Assembly: GCF_002287075.1 (NCBI RefSeq)
Contig: NZ_NSKE01000003.1
Span: 248,001-312,000 of the forward strand
DNA from: Fodinibius salipaludis
GTDB lineage: Bacteria; Bacteroidota; Rhodothermia; Balneolales; Balneolaceae
Length of the DNA stretch: 64,000 bases
Direction: 5' to 3'
Part shown: piece by piece, positions 1 to 8,850 of the stretch
Layout of the letters: the number at the start of each line of letters is the position of its first letter
Position numbering within the stretch: the first letter of the stretch is position 1
The notes under the pieces: generated by a model
The model's input: only the letters and a program-made list of their open reading frames with translations
What the model was told of the DNA's origin: nothing
The model's database searches: none
Position numbers and translations under genes: made by a program

Positions 1-2
1 CT

Positions 3-443
3 GAGGTTTATAAAAAAGATGCTATTACCGGCAACCGAATCATGGTCTGTATCAGTACAAATCCAGAAGGCGGTAAACATCTGATACGGCGCGCGGCGCG
101 TATGGCCTCGTCAATGCGATCAGAGTGGACGGTAATGTACGTACAGTCGAAGGAAGAAAGCAGTGATCGCGTTGATCTGGCGGACCAGCGGCATCTTATC
201 AATAATTTTAAATTGGCCACCGAGCTGGGTGCTGAGGTGGAAAAGATAGAGGCTGAAAATATTGCTGAAAGTATCGTTGAATATGCGAAGGAGCATGATG
301 TTCGGTGGATCATGATGGGAGCGCCTAAACGGACGATATGGAATAAATTGGGGCTTCGAACGCTTACTGAAAAAGTGCTCCACCTGGTAGAAAACTTAAA
401 CATTGATTTAATCGTGGTATCACACAATGGGCATGAACATTAA
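3..443 (+). CDS. Short KdpD-like potassium sensor, C-terminal part (UspA domain), 5'-truncated by window edge
   Basis: The reading frame is open from base 3, so the gene starts before the window. The 146 visible residues match the part of KdpD after its N-terminal P-loop domain, a universal-stress-protein fold. It opens with RIMVCISTNPEGGKHLIRRA (KdpD usually has ERILVCVGP…LIRAARR) and ends with the strand NIDLIVVSH. In full-length KdpD a DUF4118 membrane region and a histidine kinase would follow. Here the protein stops, and the kinase is a separate overlapping gene (17-nt overlap). Known from the family: KdpD senses low K+ and turgor through its N-terminal region and UspA domain. I infer that this protein modulates the downstream kinase. 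The following KtrB/KtrA genes fit a potassium role. A stand-alone UspA protein is less likely because the frame continues upstream. Confidence 0.75.
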   Translation, partial: EVYKKDAITGNRIMVCISTNPEGGKHLIRRAARMASSMRSEWTVMYVQSKEESSDRVDLADQRHLINNFKLATELGAEVEKIEAENIAESIVEYAKEHDVRWIMMGAPKRTIWNKLGLRTLTEKVLHLVENLNIDLIVVSHNGHEH

Positions 444-2298
444 AACCAAACTGTACACAGGACTTGGGTTTTTGGCATTTCTGCTGGTCTTACTTTGGGG
501 CAGTAGCTTGGTATCTGTCAATACACTCGCTGAAAATACCGTTGACATCATTCAGAACAACAGTCGTACAATTACCTACATGCAAAATATGGAGCATGCG
601 ATGAGTAAGCTCCATAAGAAAGAGGTCAATATGTTGTCTGATACAGCCCGTCCTGCATCAACGAATGTAGATTCGCTAAAACGAATTTTAAAGCGGGAGA
701 TGTCAAAACAAATGAAAAATTTTACGGAAACTGGTGAACCTGAGGCAAGCAGGGCGCTACGAGGGGCTCTTATGCAATACCTGGAACAGTTTGATCGGTT
801 TCGTTCTCAAGAATATCGAGACATGAACTCTTATCAGACTATCGTAAATAAATACGCAGAGATCCAAGACCTGATTTCTCAGATCACGTATATGAATCTC
901 GATGCCATTGACCGTAAAAAGGATCGAGCTCAAGAAACCGCGGCACAAGTTATTTTGTATATGACGATTATTGGTGCAATAAGTACGTTATTGGCACTGG
1001 CGCTACTCTTGAAATATCCCAATTATATTGTTAATCCAATCCGAGAGCTTATAGAGCGTATACAGAATATTGCGAACCAAAATTATGACCAGCGTCTGGA
1101 ATTTAACACCGGCGATGAATATGAAGAGTTGGCCCAGGCGTTTAATACGATGGCCACCCGCTTGCAGGAATATGAAAGCAGCAATCTTGCCAAATTGAAG
1201 AATGAGAAGCAGCGCATTGAGGCCATTATCAACCAGATGAATGAGGCGATCGTCGGGCTGGACAGTGAAAAGAATATCCTTTTTGTAAATTCAAAAGCGG
1301 AAGAACTTCTTGGGCTGGATCGCAACAAACTGGTAGGGCAGTATGCGCCTGATGTAGCATCTACCAATGATTTGATGCGTAAACTGATTAAAGGCTTGAT
1401 GGATACGGAGAAAACGAATCAAGATGAGGAAGGCGATCTAATTAAAATTGCCTCTGAAAATCGCCATATTTACTATTCCAAAGATACCCTGCCTGTCCTT
1501 TTAGATGATGAGGCGCAGCAGGATGGTAAACAGATCGGGACTATCGTTACGCTCAAAAACGTAACCCATTTCCAGGAAATGAATGAGGCGAAGTCAAATT
1601 TTGTGGCTGTGGTTTCTCATGAGTTAAAAACCCCCATTGCCTCCATAAATATGAGTCTGCGATTGTTGGAGGATGAACGTGTGGGACCTTTGAATGAAGA
1701 GCAGGTTGAGCTTATTGATAGTATTCGCAATGATGCCGACCGCATGAAACGTACCACAGCTGAACTGCTGGATCTTTCAAAAATCGAAAGCGGGAATATT
1801 CAGTTAAATAGCCAGCCAGCTCGTCCTTCCGACCTGCTTGATTATGCATTCGAAACCATGGTAATGCAGGTCGACCAAAAGGGAATCGACATAGAAATTG
1901 AATGTGAGGAAGAGCTGCCTGCCGTTAAAACCGATCTACAGAAATCGGTATGGGTACTTGTAAATTTAATATCGAATGCTGTGCGATATACCCCGGACCA
2001 TGGAAAAATACTGCTGAAAGCAGAAGAGCAACCTCGTGTAGTTCGATTTTCGGTTACTGATAATGGAAAAGGCATCCCCGAAGAATATATTGACAAAATT
2101 TTCCAAAAGTATTTTCAGGTCTATGGAGATAAAAATGGCAGTGGAGGAAGCGGTTTGGGGCTGTCTATTGCCAAGGAATTTATCAATGCGCAGGGAGGAG
2201 AAATCGGTGTTGAAAGTGAGCTTGGAAAAGGAAGTACTTTTTATTTCACTCTGCCCAAAAATAGAAGTTTGGATAAAATAGATAGTTATGAAGTCTGA
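427..2298 (+). CDS. Membrane sensor histidine kinase (HAMP-PAS-HisKA-HATPase)
   Basis: 623 residues. Transmembrane segment 1 is at about 10-30, followed by a mostly helical extracytoplasmic region (about 31-170). Transmembrane segment 2 is at about 175-196. HAMP follows at 198-250, PAS at about 262-375 and HisKA with SHELKTP (His398 is the phosphorylation site). The HATPase domain shows NLISNAVRYTP, TDNGKGIP and GSGLGLSIAKEF. Translation can begin at ATG 427, or at ATG 433 two codons later; both lie inside the end of the KdpD-like gene, which suggests translational coupling. The gene overlaps the downstream response regulator by 11 nt, so the three form one operon. The family autophosphorylates on His and passes the phosphate to a receiver. 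The obvious partner is the adjacent NtrC-type regulator. It probably stands in for the missing kinase half of KdpD; that is inference from position. Confidence 0.9.
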   Translation: MGMNIKTKLYTGLGFLAFLLVLLWGSSLVSVNTLAENTVDIIQNNSRTITYMQNMEHAMSKLHKKEVNMLSDTARPASTNVDSLKRILKREMSKQMKNFTETGEPEASRALRGALMQYLEQFDRFRSQEYRDMNSYQTIVNKYAEIQDLISQITYMNLDAIDRKKDRAQETAAQVILYMTIIGAISTLLALALLLKYPNYIVNPIRELIERIQNIANQNYDQRLEFNTGDEYEELAQAFNTMATRLQEYESSNLAKLKNEKQRIEAIINQMNEAIVGLDSEKNILFVNSKAEELLGLDRNKLVGQYAPDVASTNDLMRKLIKGLMDTEKTNQDEEGDLIKIASENRHIYYSKDTLPVLLDDEAQQDGKQIGTIVTLKNVTHFQEMNEAKSNFVAVVSHELKTPIASINMSLRLLEDERVGPLNEEQVELIDSIRNDADRMKRTTAELLDLSKIESGNIQLNSQPARPSDLLDYAFETMVMQVDQKGIDIEIECEEELPAVKTDLQKSVWVLVNLISNAVRYTPDHGKILLKAEEQPRVVRFSVTDNGKGIPEEYIDKIFQKYFQVYGDKNGSGGSGLGLSIAKEFINAQGGEIGVESELGKGSTFYFTLPKNRSLDKIDSYEV

Positions 2299-3613
2299 GC
2301 ATGTATTGATCATTGACGATGAAGAGCGATTCAGGGAACTTTTGTCGCGAATTATAGGGCTCGAAGGATTTGAAGTTTTCCAGGCAAAAAACGTTCGGAA
2401 AGCGCTCAAAATATTGGAAAATGAATCGATTAGCGTAGTTGTTACCGATGTTAAATTGCCTGATGGCAATGGCATGGATCTGCTGGAACGAATCAAAAGA
2501 GAATATCCCCTGATAGAGGTTATTCTTATTACCGCTTTCGGTAACATTCAGGACGGCGTAAACGCTATGAAGCAGGGCGCGTTCGATTACATTACCAAGG
2601 GCGATGATGACGAGCATATCCACGTAGTGGTTGAACGTGCCGCAGAAAAAGCCCACATGCAGCAAAAGCTTCAACATCTCGAACAGCGAGTAGATGAAAA
2701 GTACGGGTTTACAAACATTATAGGGGAATCCGAAGCTATTCAAGAAGCAGTGCGAATGGCTAAGAAGGTGGCTGCTTCGGATATGAGTGTATTGCTGCAG
2801 GGTGAGACCGGGACCGGTAAAGAGCTTTTTGCCCAGGCTATTCACCAGGCTAGCCCGCGGAAAGGTGGTCCCTTTGTGGCCTTAAACTGTAGTGCCTTTC
2901 CCAAGGATATGTTAGAGTCTGAGATGTTTGGTTTTAAAAAAGGAGCATTCACGGGCGCTACGGAATCCAAAAAGGGGTTAATTGAAGAAGCTGATGGAGG
3001 AACACTATTTCTTGACGAAATTGGAGAGATGGACATTGGCCTGCAGGCCAAACTGCTGCGTTTTCTTGAAAACAACAAATATACAAAACTTGGTGAAACC
3101 CAGGAACGATCGGTTGATATTCGGGTTGTTGCCGCTACAAACAAGAATTTGAAGAGGGAAGCCGAGCAAGAAGCCTTCAGGGATGACCTATATTATCGCT
3201 TGGCCGGTTTCGAAATTAGTATTCCTCCACTCCGCGACCGTAAGCAAGATATCCCATTGTTGGCCAATTTCTTCCTTAAACGCCTGAATGAACGAGTGCA
3301 GCGGATTGATGACGAGACTATGAATCTGCTGCTTTCTTACACATGGCAGGGAAATATACGAGAACTAAAAAATATAATAGAACGGTCGGCTATCTTGGCC
3401 GAAGGCGATGTTATTACTCCCGATCTGTTGCCACCCGAATTTCATGGGGATTCGACCACGGATTCAGGCCATCCGGATTCGTTAAAAAAAATGGAACGTA
3501 TTCATATTGGGAGAGTATTAGACCGCGTTGACGGAAATAAAACCAAAGCTGCAGACTTATTAGGCATCGGGACCAGTACGCTGTACCGTAAAATTGAGGA
3601 ATATGATTTATAG
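2288..3613 (+). CDS. Sigma-54-dependent response regulator (NtrC/AtoC type)
   Basis: 441 residues, the usual length. The receiver domain is at about 4-118 with acidic pair D10/D11 and phospho-acceptor Asp54 in VVTDVKLPDG. The AAA+ domain is at about 145-375 with Walker A GETGTGKE (172-179) and the sigma-54-contact loop GAFTGA (about 219-224), so it should activate sigma-54 RNA polymerase. The C-terminal Fis-type helix-turn-helix (about 400-441) contains NKTKAADLLGIGTSTLYRKI. It overlaps the kinase gene by 11 nt and is its likely partner. Standard kdp systems use KdpE, an OmpR/winged-helix regulator, so an NtrC-type protein beside a KdpD-like sensor is a departure from the textbook arrangement. 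I searched the following gap by eye for a -24/-12 promoter and found none. Confidence 0.93.
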   Translation: MKSEHVLIIDDEERFRELLSRIIGLEGFEVFQAKNVRKALKILENESISVVVTDVKLPDGNGMDLLERIKREYPLIEVILITAFGNIQDGVNAMKQGAFDYITKGDDDEHIHVVVERAAEKAHMQQKLQHLEQRVDEKYGFTNIIGESEAIQEAVRMAKKVAASDMSVLLQGETGTGKELFAQAIHQASPRKGGPFVALNCSAFPKDMLESEMFGFKKGAFTGATESKKGLIEEADGGTLFLDEIGEMDIGLQAKLLRFLENNKYTKLGETQERSVDIRVVAATNKNLKREAEQEAFRDDLYYRLAGFEISIPPLRDRKQDIPLLANFFLKRLNERVQRIDDETMNLLLSYTWQGNIRELKNIIERSAILAEGDVITPDLLPPEFHGDSTTDSGHPDSLKKMERIHIGRVLDRVDGNKTKAADLLGIGTSTLYRKIEEYDL

Positions 3614-4106
3614 ATTTTGCCATTAATCAGCCCAATGGCTTAGCCTGAATTTGCATTCGATATGAGAATTGGTACCGTCTCCAAACGTAGAAATTTGTCC
3701 TGCCTGACTTTAAAAATTCCTAAAAACCTTCTCAAGGTTATTTACCAGCTACATTTCTCTTTTAGGTGCATATAAGTGAACGGCAATTTGTCAAAGTCGG
3801 TAATATTTCCGCTTCGGAAAGAGAAGCACTCGGCTCAAAGCGTATGGTAAAAGCTATGTTCTTGGGTTCGGAGAATATGAAAGCCGATGTTGTTGAATAA
3901 GCATTAACTCAGTATCAGGCTTAATGCCCTCTCATGGCATAAAGTTAATGATTCAACTACTCACTCAGGTAGAGGGGCAAGCAATCTCTTTTATGTGTAA
4001 TATTTAGAAAAAGACAGGTCAAATCTTAGGGGAATTTGTGATTGAGTGATTGCAAAAAAAGCAATAGCTTGTTCAGGCCTGTTAATACCGTATCAAATTA
4101 CCATAA
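3614..4106 (+). other. 493-nt gap with a possible decayed coding fragment
   Basis: No intact gene was seen. At 3766-3900 a GTG-to-TAA frame of 44 codons reads protein-like, with SEREALGSKRMVKAMFLGSE near its middle and ADVVE at its end. Just upstream, an ATG frame at 3662-3775 encodes about 37 basic residues. Neither matches a family I know. They may be remnants of a lost gene. A short hairpin (ATTGC-A7-GCAAT, about 4048-4064) precedes the channel gene. No sigma-54 promoter was found. Confidence 0.3.
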
Positions 4107-5960
4107 ATGAAAATTCCATATCACTGGAAACAAAAGTGGGTTGAGCTTCAACGTCGTTGGCGAACATTTAAAAGGAAAGCCAATCTTGAATTCCACTACG
4201 TCCAGGATGATCTGTATGAAATAGATAAGATTGCTGTTCCTTATCTCAGAGCATTCTCTGTGCTGCTTAGTATACTGGTTTTAGTCAGTATTTTATTACC
4301 GATCGCTTTTGAGTTGACCCCAGAGCTATCCCAACTAAATGAACAGATAGAAAGCTGGATCCTTATTGGATTTGTAGTAAATTTTGGGTTGCGGTTTCTA
4401 CTTACGGGGAATCGGTCGTCCTTTCTTAGAAAACGTTGGTTTGAAGCGTTCTTATCGATATTCTCGTTGATAATATTGACCGATCTGGGCCTGTCGTTCA
4501 TCAACGTAATCGACACCTATTTTTTGGGCATGGATAATCCCCGTATTGCATTTGTACGGTTTCTAAAAGGATATCTGTTGCTGTTTGTTATCATAAAATT
4601 TCTCCAATATTTGCCGGAGCTGCTGGACCAGCAAAAAAATACGGCGCGTTTCCTGGTCTATAGTTTTCTGTCGCTCATTGCTGTTGGTACATTTTTGTTA
4701 ATGCTGCCGGGGGCTACCCAGGATGGACTCGGGCTTCAATTCATAGATGCCCTATTTACTTCAACCAGTGCAGTCTGCGTCACCGGTCTTATTGTGGTAG
4801 ATACTGCCACCCATTTTACCCTGTTCGGGGAGTTGGTTATTCTGACACTTATTCAGCTCGGGGGTATTGGGATTATCTCATTCGCGACCTTTCTGTTTTT
4901 ATTTATCAGTGGCGGATTGGGCGTCGGCCAGATGAATACCATTAAGGGTATGGTGGCAGAGAAAAACTCCAGCCTGGTGGCATCAACACTGAAACGAGTC
5001 GTCGGGTTTACGTTTGCGGTCGAGGCGGTGGGAGCCATCGCATATTATATTAGTTGGGAAGTAAGTTTTCCCAATCAGGGGCAGCGTATCCTGTTTTCGG
5101 TTTTTCATGCTATTTCTGCCTTCTGTAATGCCGGGTTTTCGCTGTTTACCAATAGTCTGGCCGACCCAGCTAATGCCACCAATTTGGGAATCAACATTAC
5201 CACCATGATTCTCATTGTCTTGGGCGGGCTGGGATTTACGGTTATTTGGGAGTTGATTCGCAAAAGAACAGACAAAAGTAAATGGCGCAGTCGATTATCG
5301 ATTCATACCCGAACGGTATTGGTTACCACTGCAGTGCTTATCATTGCCGGCACGGGGTTTATTTTATGGATGGAGTGGGGGAATACCCTGCGCGGATATT
5401 CATACGGCAATAAATTTATGCTTTCTCTTTTCCAGAGTATTACTACGCGAACCGCCGGTTTTAATACGGTAGACACAGGGGCTATTGGCATTTCCGCAAC
5501 ACTGGTTATGATGATTTTTATGTTTATTGGGGGTTCTCCGGCATCTACGGCTGGTGGCATTAAAACGACAACTTTTGCCGTCCTGATGCGGTCTATCAGT
5601 ATGACCATCAAAGGCTACAATCGCATGGAGTTGTTTAAACGCACGATCCCCAATTCAACGATATTCCGTGCGGTAACCGTACTACTACTGGCATTCTCCT
5701 GCATTAGTGTAAGCACGATATTGTTATCGGTAGTGGAAGATCACGCATTTCTCGATCTGTTGTTTGAAGAGATTTCCGCATTTGCCACGGTTGGATTATC
5801 CCGGGGAATAACCGGCGACTTAAGTGCGTGGGGCAAGTTTATTATTGTGGTCTCTATGTTTTTAGGCCGAGTGGGAATACTCACCTTTATGGTGGCATTT
5901 GCCAGTCGCATGGATACCCACAAATACGAGTATCCTGAAGAAACAATTATGGTCTCATAA
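4107..5960 (+). CDS. Potassium channel/transporter subunit, TrkH/KtrB family, with N-terminal membrane extension
   Basis: 617 residues; KtrB is usually about 450 and TrkH about 480. The core begins near residue 195 and carries the four pore-loop signatures: SAVCVTGLIVVDTATHF (filter CVTG at 224-227), AFCNAGF, TRTAGFNTVD and SAFATVGLSRGITG. These line the K+ pathway in the inner membrane. The extra 190 N-terminal residues hold a basic cytoplasmic start and about four hydrophobic segments, ending in a segment rich in spaced Arg/Lys (NPRIAFVRFLKGYLLLFVI). Its role is not known to me. KtrA/TrkA follows 24 nt downstream and should supply the RCK gating ring. Upstream kdp-like regulators suggest control by K+ or osmotic signals, but an intervening 493-nt gap means separate transcription is likely. 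Confidence 0.93.
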   Translation: MKIPYHWKQKWVELQRRWRTFKRKANLEFHYVQDDLYEIDKIAVPYLRAFSVLLSILVLVSILLPIAFELTPELSQLNEQIESWILIGFVVNFGLRFLLTGNRSSFLRKRWFEAFLSIFSLIILTDLGLSFINVIDTYFLGMDNPRIAFVRFLKGYLLLFVIIKFLQYLPELLDQQKNTARFLVYSFLSLIAVGTFLLMLPGATQDGLGLQFIDALFTSTSAVCVTGLIVVDTATHFTLFGELVILTLIQLGGIGIISFATFLFLFISGGLGVGQMNTIKGMVAEKNSSLVASTLKRVVGFTFAVEAVGAIAYYISWEVSFPNQGQRILFSVFHAISAFCNAGFSLFTNSLADPANATNLGINITTMILIVLGGLGFTVIWELIRKRTDKSKWRSRLSIHTRTVLVTTAVLIIAGTGFILWMEWGNTLRGYSYGNKFMLSLFQSITTRTAGFNTVDTGAIGISATLVMMIFMFIGGSPASTAGGIKTTTFAVLMRSISMTIKGYNRMELFKRTIPNSTIFRAVTVLLLAFSCISVSTILLSVVEDHAFLDLLFEEISAFATVGLSRGITGDLSAWGKFIIVVSMFLGRVGILTFMVAFASRMDTHKYEYPEETIMVS

Positions 5961-5984
5961 TTTTAACGTATAACAGTATCTATT

Positions 5985-6686
5985 ATGAAACGACGAAGTG
6001 ACTTACATTTTGCAGTTATTGGAATTGGGGCTTTTGGCAGTGCCTTAGCCAAAAAGCTTTCTGAGGAAGGGGCTTACGTCATTGCTATCGATAACGACAT
6101 GGAGCATATTAACCATGTTAAAGAATTCGTCTCAGATGCCATTTGCTTTGATGCCACTGATACGGATCTTTTGGAAAGCCACGGTATTACCAATGTGGAT
6201 GTAGCTATTATCTCTATTGGTGAAGCCTTCGAACCGGTAGCCCTTATTGCCATGCATCTGCTTAATTCGGGGGTAGAAGAAGTTTATGGTCGGGCCGGGA
6301 GTCGTATACAGGAGCAGATTTTAAAGCAGATTGGAATTACGGATGTCATTCACCCCGAACGGCAGGTGGCCGAGCGGATGGGAGTATCACTGGTGCGTCG
6401 AGGGATGTCTGATGTTTTTGATATCGGAGAAGGACTGGCCATGTTTGAAGTTGAAGCCCCCGAGGCTATGGTAGGATATACCCTGACAGAACTTGATATA
6501 CGGAAAAGGTATGAGCTCAATTTAATTACAATAAAACGACCGGTCGAGTTGGAAGGTGAAATTGGTCCAGACAAACAATATAAGCCGATCGGTATTCTGA
6601 AGGGATCAACAGAAATCAAGGAGGGTGATCACTTTCTATTGGTAGGACGTAAAGACGATGTCGATAAATTACTTGAAACCAATTGA
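5985..6686 (+). CDS. Potassium uptake regulatory subunit, TrkA/KtrA family
   Basis: 233 residues, typical of KtrA with one RCK_N and one RCK_C domain; full TrkA has two of each. The Rossmann motif is VIGIGAFGSALA (Gly13, Gly15, Gly18), with Asp36 at the end of beta-2 for nucleotide ribose binding. The TrkA_C domain covers about 140-230. KtrA forms an octameric ring under the membrane dimer of KtrB and opens it on ATP, or NAD(H) in Trk systems. It is 24 nt behind the channel gene and so surely in the same operon. Nothing is missing or unusual in the sequence. Confidence 0.93.
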   Translation: MKRRSDLHFAVIGIGAFGSALAKKLSEEGAYVIAIDNDMEHINHVKEFVSDAICFDATDTDLLESHGITNVDVAIISIGEAFEPVALIAMHLLNSGVEEVYGRAGSRIQEQILKQIGITDVIHPERQVAERMGVSLVRRGMSDVFDIGEGLAMFEVEAPEAMVGYTLTELDIRKRYELNLITIKRPVELEGEIGPDKQYKPIGILKGSTEIKEGDHFLLVGRKDDVDKLLETN

Positions 6687-7190
6687 GTTACTCGATAACG
6701 ATGCTACCATCATATGTGGCTGAGGTATTTGCGCAGATGCACAATGGATTATGGGTGACCTTCTGATTTTAAATTCCCTTCCAGATTACATACGGCTCTA
6801 AAGGATATCGCGCTTGGCCTTATTTTATAATCTGCTCAATTATTTGTTGTAATGGGCGTAGGTATCTGCTTTGTATTTGTCGGTTGAAGGATAAATCTGA
6901 CTTTCTATTGTATCTGCCCCAACTCTCTGCTGTTATGCTCCTAATAGATTCTTAAACATTCTAAGCTCTGAGGCATCAATGCCAATAAGCGGTCACTCCT
7001 ATTCGGTATCATAGGATAGCCATCTGAGCATTCTTGGGTAAATGGAAAATAGAGGTTTAGGTTAAAGGTTCGAGTTGCTTTCTGATATGCGGTATAAGTA
7101 AGAGTCTGCATTTAATGATATCGTTCACTTTCCATACCTTTGGGAATGGAATTAAGAAAAAATTAGAGCAAAAAATAAATTTCACTGTCG
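6687..7190. other. 504-nt gap without an intact gene
   Basis: No complete gene, tRNA or strong hairpin was seen. On the minus strand two short out-of-phase stretches read protein-like: one ends with IYPSTDKYKADTYAHYNK at a stop near 6850, the other contains SDRLLALMPQSLECLRIY around 6950-7010. They may be the remains of one frameshifted gene; I do not recognise it. TACCTTTG at 7135-7142 has the form of a Bacteroidota -7 box about 50 nt before the next gene, but no matching -33 element was seen. Confidence 0.3.
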
Positions 7191-7517
7191 ATGGCACGAA
7201 AAACAGTAGAACAGATGGCCGTTAATAATATCGAGACGCCGGAGGGGGATCCCGATGTAGAGCAGTCTATGGAGTTCTTTTTGTACTTCCCCACCGAGTG
7301 GGATGCTCATGTAACGAAGTCTTGCCTGATGAATTTACAGTTTGATACGTCGGTGCATTATTCCGAATCGTCCGATAGTTGGTTGTGTCTGGCTAAAAAA
7401 GAGATTAAGCCTACCAAGGATCGACTTTTGGAGCTCAAGAATTTTTTTGACCGCTTGGCAACGGCCAAAAATGGTAGCTATGATGGCTGGGGCACAACTG
7501 TTAGAGACAATGAATAA
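7191..7517 (+). CDS. RraB-like protein (regulator of ribonuclease E activity B domain)
   Basis: 108 residues. The motif GSYDGWGTTV near the C-terminus and the layout of the FFLYFPTEWDA and LLELKNFFDRLA segments match the RraB/DUF1260 fold. In gamma-proteobacteria this binds RNase E and inhibits it, changing mRNA decay. Bacteroidota-type bacteria often carry RNase E/G-type enzymes, but the target here is unknown. It stands alone, 97 nt before the M48 protease gene on the same strand. The assignment rests on motif resemblance and is moderately secure; the regulatory role is inference. Confidence 0.7.
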   Translation: MARKTVEQMAVNNIETPEGDPDVEQSMEFFLYFPTEWDAHVTKSCLMNLQFDTSVHYSESSDSWLCLAKKEIKPTKDRLLELKNFFDRLATAKNGSYDGWGTTVRDNE

Positions 7518-7614
7518 ATAGACAGCTGGGTCGTTATTACAATTGCTTAATTTTGCTCATCTTTACAGAATTCTATTTGAGTTAAAACGTATTTATTAAA
7601 CTCCAAGTGTATTT

Positions 7615-8850
7615 ATGAATATTTTTGCAGTAATAATTTTAGCCACGCTGGCCATCGATTTTATTCTCAACATGGTTAGCGATTACCTGAACTTAAAATC
7701 ACTCGACACAGGATTACCCGAAGAGTTTCAAGATGTCTACGATGAGGAGACTTACGAAAAATCACAGCGCTATACGAAAGAACGGACGAAGTTTGGTATT
7801 CTAACTTCGGTATTTAATCTGGGGCTGTTGCTGGTTTTTTGGTTTGCCGGCGGATTTCAATGGCTGGATGAGATGGTGCGCAGCTGGGAGCTGGGGGTTA
7901 TCTGGACCGGTTTGGTATATATTGGGATGTTAATTTTTGCCAGACAGATTCTATCTCTGCCCTTCAGTATTTATTCCACCTTTGTGATCGAAGAAAAATA
8001 TGGATTTAATAAAACGACCCCCAAAACGTTTGTATTGGATCTGGTTAAGGGACTGGGGTTGAGCATTCTGCTCGGCGGTCCGCTGCTGGCTGGAATATTG
8101 GCCTTTTTTACGTTTATCGATCAATATGCGTGGTTGTACGCGTGGGGTGCGGTAACGGCATTTACGCTTTTCCTTCAATTCATAGCGCCCACGTGGATTA
8201 TGCCGATCTTTAACGATTTTGAACCGCTGGATGAGGAGAGTGATCTGCGTCAGAAAATTCGTGATTACGCTGACAAAGTAAACTTTGCAATGGAGGGCGT
8301 TTATGTGATGGATGGCTCCAAGCGCTCCAGTAAGTCGAATGCTTTTTTTACCGGATTTGGTAAAAACAAGCGTATTGCACTCTACGATACGTTGATCGAT
8401 AACCACGAGGAAGATGAGCTGGTTGCGGTGTTGGCCCATGAGATTGGTCACTATAAGAAAAAGCATATTATTAAGAATATGGGAATTAGCATTTTCCAGA
8501 CAGGTATTATGTTCTTTTTACTGTCGATATTTTTAAATTCTGAGGGCTTATTTGACGCGTTTTTTATGGAACAGATGTCGGTATATGCCGGGCTCATTTT
8601 CTTTGGGATGCTTTATGCGCCCATCGATATGATTGTGTCGGTCTTTATGCAGATTCTGTCCCGCAAATATGAGTTCGAAGCCGACGAATTTGCATCTACG
8701 ACGTACAAAAAAGAACCGATGATCGATGCGTTGAAAAAGCTCTCGAAGGATAATCTCTCGAATTTAACGCCCCATCCGTTTTATGTGTTTCTAAACTACT
8801 CGCATCCCCCGGTGCTGGATCGGATTAAAGCAATTAGGGCTACGGATTAA
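7615..8850 (+). CDS. M48 family membrane metallopeptidase (Ste24/CAAX protease 1-like)
   Basis: 411 residues with several membrane helices (about 1-20, 60-80, 100-125, 145-200, 290-345). The zinc motif HEIGH is at 275-279 and the third ligand lies in EFEADEFA about 75 residues later. The N-terminal half shows the long Peptidase_M48_N region of Ste24 proteins, including VIEEKYGFNKTTPKTFVLD. Ste24 homologues cleave near prenylated C-termini in eukaryotes. In bacteria they are thought to act in membrane-protein quality control, since CAAX substrates are lacking. The gene stands alone. TAATTTTG at 7548-7555 could be a -7 promoter box. Confidence 0.92.
   Translation: MNIFAVIILATLAIDFILNMVSDYLNLKSLDTGLPEEFQDVYDEETYEKSQRYTKERTKFGILTSVFNLGLLLVFWFAGGFQWLDEMVRSWELGVIWTGLVYIGMLIFARQILSLPFSIYSTFVIEEKYGFNKTTPKTFVLDLVKGLGLSILLGGPLLAGILAFFTFIDQYAWLYAWGAVTAFTLFLQFIAPTWIMPIFNDFEPLDEESDLRQKIRDYADKVNFAMEGVYVMDGSKRSSKSNAFFTGFGKNKRIALYDTLIDNHEEDELVAVLAHEIGHYKKKHIIKNMGISIFQTGIMFFLLSIFLNSEGLFDAFFMEQMSVYAGLIFFGMLYAPIDMIVSVFMQILSRKYEFEADEFASTTYKKEPMIDALKKLSKDNLSNLTPHPFYVFLNYSHPPVLDRIKAIRATD

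Noticed and set aside
3614-4106. A sigma-54 promoter before the KtrB gene, expected from the nearby NtrC-type regulator
   Set aside because: No GG-N10-GC pair with the surrounding TGGCAC/TTGC consensus was found. TGGCTTAGCCTGAATTTGC near 3643 has the wrong spacing.
7051-7110. A tRNA-like GGTTCGAGT stretch
   Set aside because: No matching acceptor stem, anticodon arm or CCA end can be drawn around it.
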